Of a stretch of DNA of 53,203 nt, positions 50,232 through 53,203 are shown piece by piece. The translations under genes and the position numbers were made by a program. Under the pieces are notes generated by a model. That model saw nothing but the letters and a program-made list of their open reading frames with translations. It did not search any database and was not told where the DNA came from. Each line of letters starts with the position of its first letter. Within the stretch, counting starts at the first letter, position 1. The DNA is from Lewinellaceae bacterium (GTDB taxonomy: Bacteria > Bacteroidota > Bacteroidia > Chitinophagales > Saprospiraceae): positions 1 through 53,203 of the forward strand of contig JAHELJ010000027.1 in the NCBI GenBank assembly GCA_024644235.1, read 5' to 3'.

Positions 50232-51779
50232 CTAGTCTGGAATTTTGAAAACACGCTCGAAGTAACTTCCTAGTTCTTGTACAATCGCTGTTTTGTCTTC
50301 AACGACTTCGATACCTGCCAGAATCCGGGCCAGTCGTTTCTTGTACTCCAATTGCATCAATCTGCCGATAAGAATACGTTGCGCCTGAGGCGATCCGGCA
50401 CCATGCAGACTTTCAGTAAGATATCCCACAGCGTTTCGTCCCAGGGTCATATTTTCGATCAAACGCAGGATCCGGATTCGGTGTTCGGTTGGAATTTCCT
50501 TTTTACCCTGCAGATATTTTTTCAGCAGAGCGCCGATCTCAGGATGGTTGATTTCCTTTTCGCTGGGAAGTGTCACCACCAGTCCTCCTGCCAGGTCTTG
50601 AGATAGCCGGCTGATTTCGTATGGAAACTTGGTGACGTGATGTTTACAAACGTTTGATAACATTGGATCGCAGATGAAGGCACCGGATTTGGTGGCATAG
50701 CCCTGATAGGATGAAGCAATGCCAGTACCATAAATCGTTTCATTCAGATGCGTCATCTGCACCAGTTTGTCTTTGATGTGGGATGCACCATCTACTCCGT
50801 TGTATTCAGCTATCGAGGCTGCCGCACCGATCAAAGCATCACCGACTCCGCTTTTGCATACATAACTTCTCCTGTGGTAAGTCGTGAATCGCTCTACAAG
50901 CATTGAAGCAAAATCATATTCGCCGTCCATGAAGATCAGTTGATTTGGGACAAAGACATTCTCAAACAGCACCATGGCTTCTTGTCCCGAGTAACTGGAA
51001 TTTCCCTGATCTATTGAGCCGCCCTCCATACTCCTGGTATCGCAGCTCTGCCGGCCATAGATGTAGGTGATTCCGGTAGCGTCAACTGGCACAGCCGCAG
51101 CCACTGCATAGTCCTGATCTTCTTTACCGAGTTTCATTGTCGGCATTACAATCATCCAGTGCGAATTGATGCAACCGGTCTGGTGGGCTTTGGCTCCCGA
51201 GATATACACCCCCTCCGCAGTTCTCCGGCTAATGTGTACAAACATATCGGGGTCTTCCTGCTGATGGGGAGCCAAACTTCGGTCCCCCTTTACGTCTGTC
51301 ATTGCTCCACCTACCACATAATTTGCCTGGTGCATGCTAGTGATAAATTTCTTAAGCCGCTCATGATATATTGTGGAGTATTTTTCATCCACTTCAAAGG
51401 TGACCGAATACAGTGCGTTGAAGGCATCCATGCCTACACACCTTTGAAAGCAAGTGCCCGTTTCCTGCCCCAGCTTGCGTTGCATTTTGTTTTGAAGGAC
51501 AAGGTCTTTTGTATCTGTGCAGATATGAAGAAATCTGCTTACCCGCTCACCTGTGAACGGTGATATGACGCTTGCCAGTTCCGGAGCTTCATGGGCCAGA
51601 TCATATGTTTTGGCAACGGCGTTGATTGAAGGCCGTATCATCGGATGATCCACAGGCTCATCCACTTTCTCTCCAAATAGATAGATTTCCAGATCCCTGT
51701 TCCGGAGACTCTGGATATAATCCTGTCCGGTCCTGATCTTAGTTTTGCCGCTGACCGCTGAACCTTCTGACTGCTTCAT
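50232..51779 (-). CDS. abfD: 4-hydroxybutyryl-CoA dehydratase / vinylacetyl-CoA isomerase homologue
   Basis: 515 residues of the HpaB/AbfD flavoprotein family, clearly closer to AbfD than to 4-hydroxyphenylacetate hydroxylase. Landmarks shared with the Clostridium aminobutyricum enzyme are CFQRCVGMDAFNA (110-122), GAMTDVKGDR (158-167), GAKAHQTGCINSH (195-207), YGRQSCDTRSME, HLNETIYG and TESLHGAGSPQAQR. The [4Fe-4S] ligands are all present: Cys110, Cys114, His302 and Cys308; also Tyr306, Thr201 and Glu267 at catalytic positions. His302-Cys308 is one residue closer than His292-Cys299 in the clostridial protein as I recall it. The reaction would convert 4-hydroxybutyryl-CoA or vinylacetyl-CoA to crotonyl-CoA. 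The physiological role in this organism is unknown. Confidence 0.88.
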   Translation of the reverse strand: MKQSEGSAVSGKTKIRTGQDYIQSLRNRDLEIYLFGEKVDEPVDHPMIRPSINAVAKTYDLAHEAPELASVISPFTGERVSRFLHICTDTKDLVLQNKMQRKLGQETGTCFQRCVGMDAFNALYSVTFEVDEKYSTIYHERLKKFITSMHQANYVVGGAMTDVKGDRSLAPHQQEDPDMFVHISRRTAEGVYISGAKAHQTGCINSHWMIVMPTMKLGKEDQDYAVAAAVPVDATGITYIYGRQSCDTRSMEGGSIDQGNSSYSGQEAMVLFENVFVPNQLIFMDGEYDFASMLVERFTTYHRRSYVCKSGVGDALIGAAASIAEYNGVDGASHIKDKLVQMTHLNETIYGTGIASSYQGYATKSGAFICDPMLSNVCKHHVTKFPYEISRLSQDLAGGLVVTLPSEKEINHPEIGALLKKYLQGKKEIPTEHRIRILRLIENMTLGRNAVGYLTESLHGAGSPQAQRILIGRLMQLEYKKRLARILAGIEVVEDKTAIVQELGSYFERVFKIPD

Positions 51780-51843
51780 ACTGTGACATTATCCTGTCCT
51801 TGAAGCTACTGAAATTCTCAGCTGTAGTTTTCACGACGAGCTA

Positions 51844-52875
51844 TCAGATTTGCAGATGATGACCATTCTGAAGAATGACAAATGTATCAGATGCTATTCC
51901 TTTTTCGGATCTGGCGGCAGCCAGCTCTTGGGCTGGTTCGTCCATGCCGTCGTCACCGAGCGGAAAAGTACCATGGTGACAAGCCACACTCTTGGTCGCT
52001 TGTACCATCTCATGGATTTCAATTGCCTGAGCCGGTGAGCAATGAATTGGCTTCATGAACCACTTTGGTTTGTAAGCACCGATTGGGATGATGGCCAGAT
52101 CGGGGGGACCAATCACTTCCGGAAATTTGTCGAAAAACGTGCCGTGGCCGGTGTCTCCAATATAAAGGATGTGTTTATCTCGGCCCTTGATGGAGAATCC
52201 GCACCAAAGAGATCGATCCCTGTCGAAAAGACCTCGTCCGGAAAAATGCTGTGCCGGAGTGCTAAGTATCTTCAGATTTAGAAATACTTCATGATCCCAC
52301 CAATCCAATTCCTTCACCTTATCAATCCCTTTGTTGGCCAGGAAATGCCTGACCCCGAGCGGCACTATAAATTGAGGATCAAATTTCTCAGATAGTTTTT
52401 TCACAGTTGGTAGATCTAAATGATCGTAATGATTGTGACTTAGCAGGATCAGATCAACAGGAGGGAGGTCTGTAAAGGCTATTCCCGGCTGACGCATTCT
52501 CTTTGGTCCGGCAAACTGGAATGGGCTCACACGTTCAGAGTATACCGGATCTGTGAGAATATTTATACCGTCTATTTGAATCAGAAAACTCGAGTGATTG
52601 ATAAAATAAACATGGGTAGCTGGATTCGATTTGGAAGCCGGTTTCGAAAGCGTCGATTTACGGGCTGTAAGATCTTGCCAGGCACCCTTTTCTCTTTTGA
52701 ACATCCATTTAAAAACCTTGCCCAGCCCCTGGGCTTTTACTCCAGCCGGGTTAACAAAGCGCGTACCATCAAAATGGTCAGAGACCGGGCCGGCATACGC
52801 CCGGGTGGACAACCACCAGCCAATTCCGATGAAACAACCAGTAAAAACAAGCAGGAATGTGATCAAAATTTCCAC
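51844..52875 (-). CDS. Metallo-beta-lactamase-fold hydrolase, NAPE-PLD-like, membrane-anchored
   Basis: 343 residues. An N-terminal hydrophobic segment (1-25) probably anchors it in the membrane. The MBL zinc motif HNHYDHLD is at 147-154, followed by further ligands in 'TPAQHFSGRGLFDRDRSLW' (the NAPE-PLD-type block after strand 8), 'IGDTGHG' and 'CHHGTF'. This block pattern matches N-acyl-phosphatidylethanolamine phospholipase D-like hydrolases and UlaG-type lactonases. Substrate unknown; a phospholipid is plausible. It lies 64 bp upstream of abfD on the same strand and divergent from the D-Ala-D-Ala ligase gene. Confidence 0.86.
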   Translation of the reverse strand: MEILITFLLVFTGCFIGIGWWLSTRAYAGPVSDHFDGTRFVNPAGVKAQGLGKVFKWMFKREKGAWQDLTARKSTLSKPASKSNPATHVYFINHSSFLIQIDGINILTDPVYSERVSPFQFAGPKRMRQPGIAFTDLPPVDLILLSHNHYDHLDLPTVKKLSEKFDPQFIVPLGVRHFLANKGIDKVKELDWWDHEVFLNLKILSTPAQHFSGRGLFDRDRSLWCGFSIKGRDKHILYIGDTGHGTFFDKFPEVIGPPDLAIIPIGAYKPKWFMKPIHCSPAQAIEIHEMVQATKSVACHHGTFPLGDDGMDEPAQELAAARSEKGIASDTFVILQNGHHLQI

Positions 52876-52940
52876 TGGTCAAAAATAGCAATTCGAATCT
52901 AGCAGTCGTTGAAATCAAATAAAGCGGCTTACAGAAATAT

Positions 52941-52948
52941 TATATTTG
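52941..52948 (+). promoter_or_regulatory. -7 box of the D-Ala-D-Ala ligase gene
   Basis: TATATTTG, 16 nt before the ATG, fits TAnnTTTG. No TTG/TTTG is seen 19-21 nt upstream, so only half of the consensus is met. Confidence 0.55.
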
Positions 52949-52964
52949 ATCGTAATATTACAGT

Positions 52965-53203
52965 ATGTTGAATATCGCAATAGTCACTGGTGGTCCTTCT
53001 GCGGAAAGGGGAATCTCACTAAAGAGTGCCGGTTTGATTGAAAAATACCTTGATCAAGATAAATACATACATCGAACGATCCTTCTCGAAGAATCTGGTT
53101 GGATAGATAAGGCCACGGGAATTGCAGTTAACATGAATGATTTTTCTCTCTCGATTGAGGACTATCAAATCAAGTTTGATTTTGTCTTTTTCATCATTCA
53201 CGG
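52965..53203 (+). CDS. ddl: D-alanine-D-alanine ligase, N-terminal part (cut by window edge)
   Basis: The first 79 codons only. MLNIAIVTGGPSAERGISLKSA... matches the N-terminal signature of D-Ala-D-Ala ligases (GG-x-S-x-E-R-x-x-S-L-x-S), and the fragment ends at the conserved 'FDFVFFIIHG'. The enzyme joins two D-alanines for peptidoglycan precursors. The reading frame runs off the right edge. Confidence 0.9.
   Translation, partial: MLNIAIVTGGPSAERGISLKSAGLIEKYLDQDKYIHRTILLEESGWIDKATGIAVNMNDFSLSIEDYQIKFDFVFFIIH

Overview
The window looks like chromosomal DNA of an aerobic, pigmented member of the Bacteroidota, probably from the Saprospiria side (Lewinella/Haliscomenobacter-like). The evidence is: proteins with type IX secretion C-terminal sorting domains, Bacteroidota-type promoters (TTG/TTTG, about 20 nt, then TAnnTTTG), an arginine pathway using the N-acyl-ornithine transcarbamylase branch, a fused CrtYcd lycopene cyclase, an M57 'HEIGH' peptidase lipoprotein, and a giant SdrD-B/DUF11 surface protein. 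The genus assignment is inference.

Layout. 1-278: end of an outer-membrane barrel gene. 286-3457 (minus): argB-argE'-argH. 3561-5432 (plus): a divergent gamma-glutamyltransferase. 5620-9869 (minus): sulfur assimilation operon, read as sulfite reductase, SUMT, precorrin-2 dehydrogenase, APS/PAPS reductase. 10176-15005 (minus): first arginine operon, read as GNAT acyltransferase, argG, argC, argD, argF'. The two operons together supply the arginine pathway from glutamate via N-acyl-citrulline, with the sulfur operon lying between them. 15243-18719 (minus): carotenoid operon crtI-crtB-crtZ-crtYcd, predicted to make zeaxanthin. 19076-21106 (minus): a four-PAS, LuxR-type DNA-binding regulator. 21523-37872 (plus): one gene for a ~5,450-residue secreted protein. 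38276-48618: M57 peptidase lipoprotein, a T9SS surface protein, a TonB-type outer-membrane barrel receptor, a sterol-desaturase-family hydroxylase, two unrecognised genes, and an eight-FN3 T9SS protein. 48678-52875 (minus): MFS sugar-type transporter, a 4-hydroxybutyryl-CoA dehydratase (AbfD) homologue and an NAPE-PLD-like metallo-beta-lactamase hydrolase. 52965-end (plus): start of a D-alanine-D-alanine ligase.

The most interesting content is regulatory. (1) The sulfite reductase operon has an excellent promoter, then a 19-codon leader ORF (MCKNAAGCCCCMMLSIYSG) with four consecutive Cys codons, then a 12-13 bp intrinsic terminator ending 20 nt before the sulfite reductase start: a candidate cysteine attenuator. 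(2) The arg operon starts with a 22-codon, nearly leaderless ORF containing Arg-Arg-Arg-Leu-Gly-Arg, whose Arg codons lie in a hairpin followed by a weak terminator and a possible antiterminator: a candidate arginine attenuator. (3) The crt operon leader contains mutually exclusive hairpins (AGAGAC:GTCTCT versus a terminator using the same TCTCT) next to tiny ORFs. (4) The octamer TGTAGGGT recurs in the control regions around the PAS-LuxR regulator and, as a perfect inverted repeat, 80 bp upstream of the M57 peptidase promoter, which suggests a small regulon. All secondary structures were found by eye and not by energy calculation.
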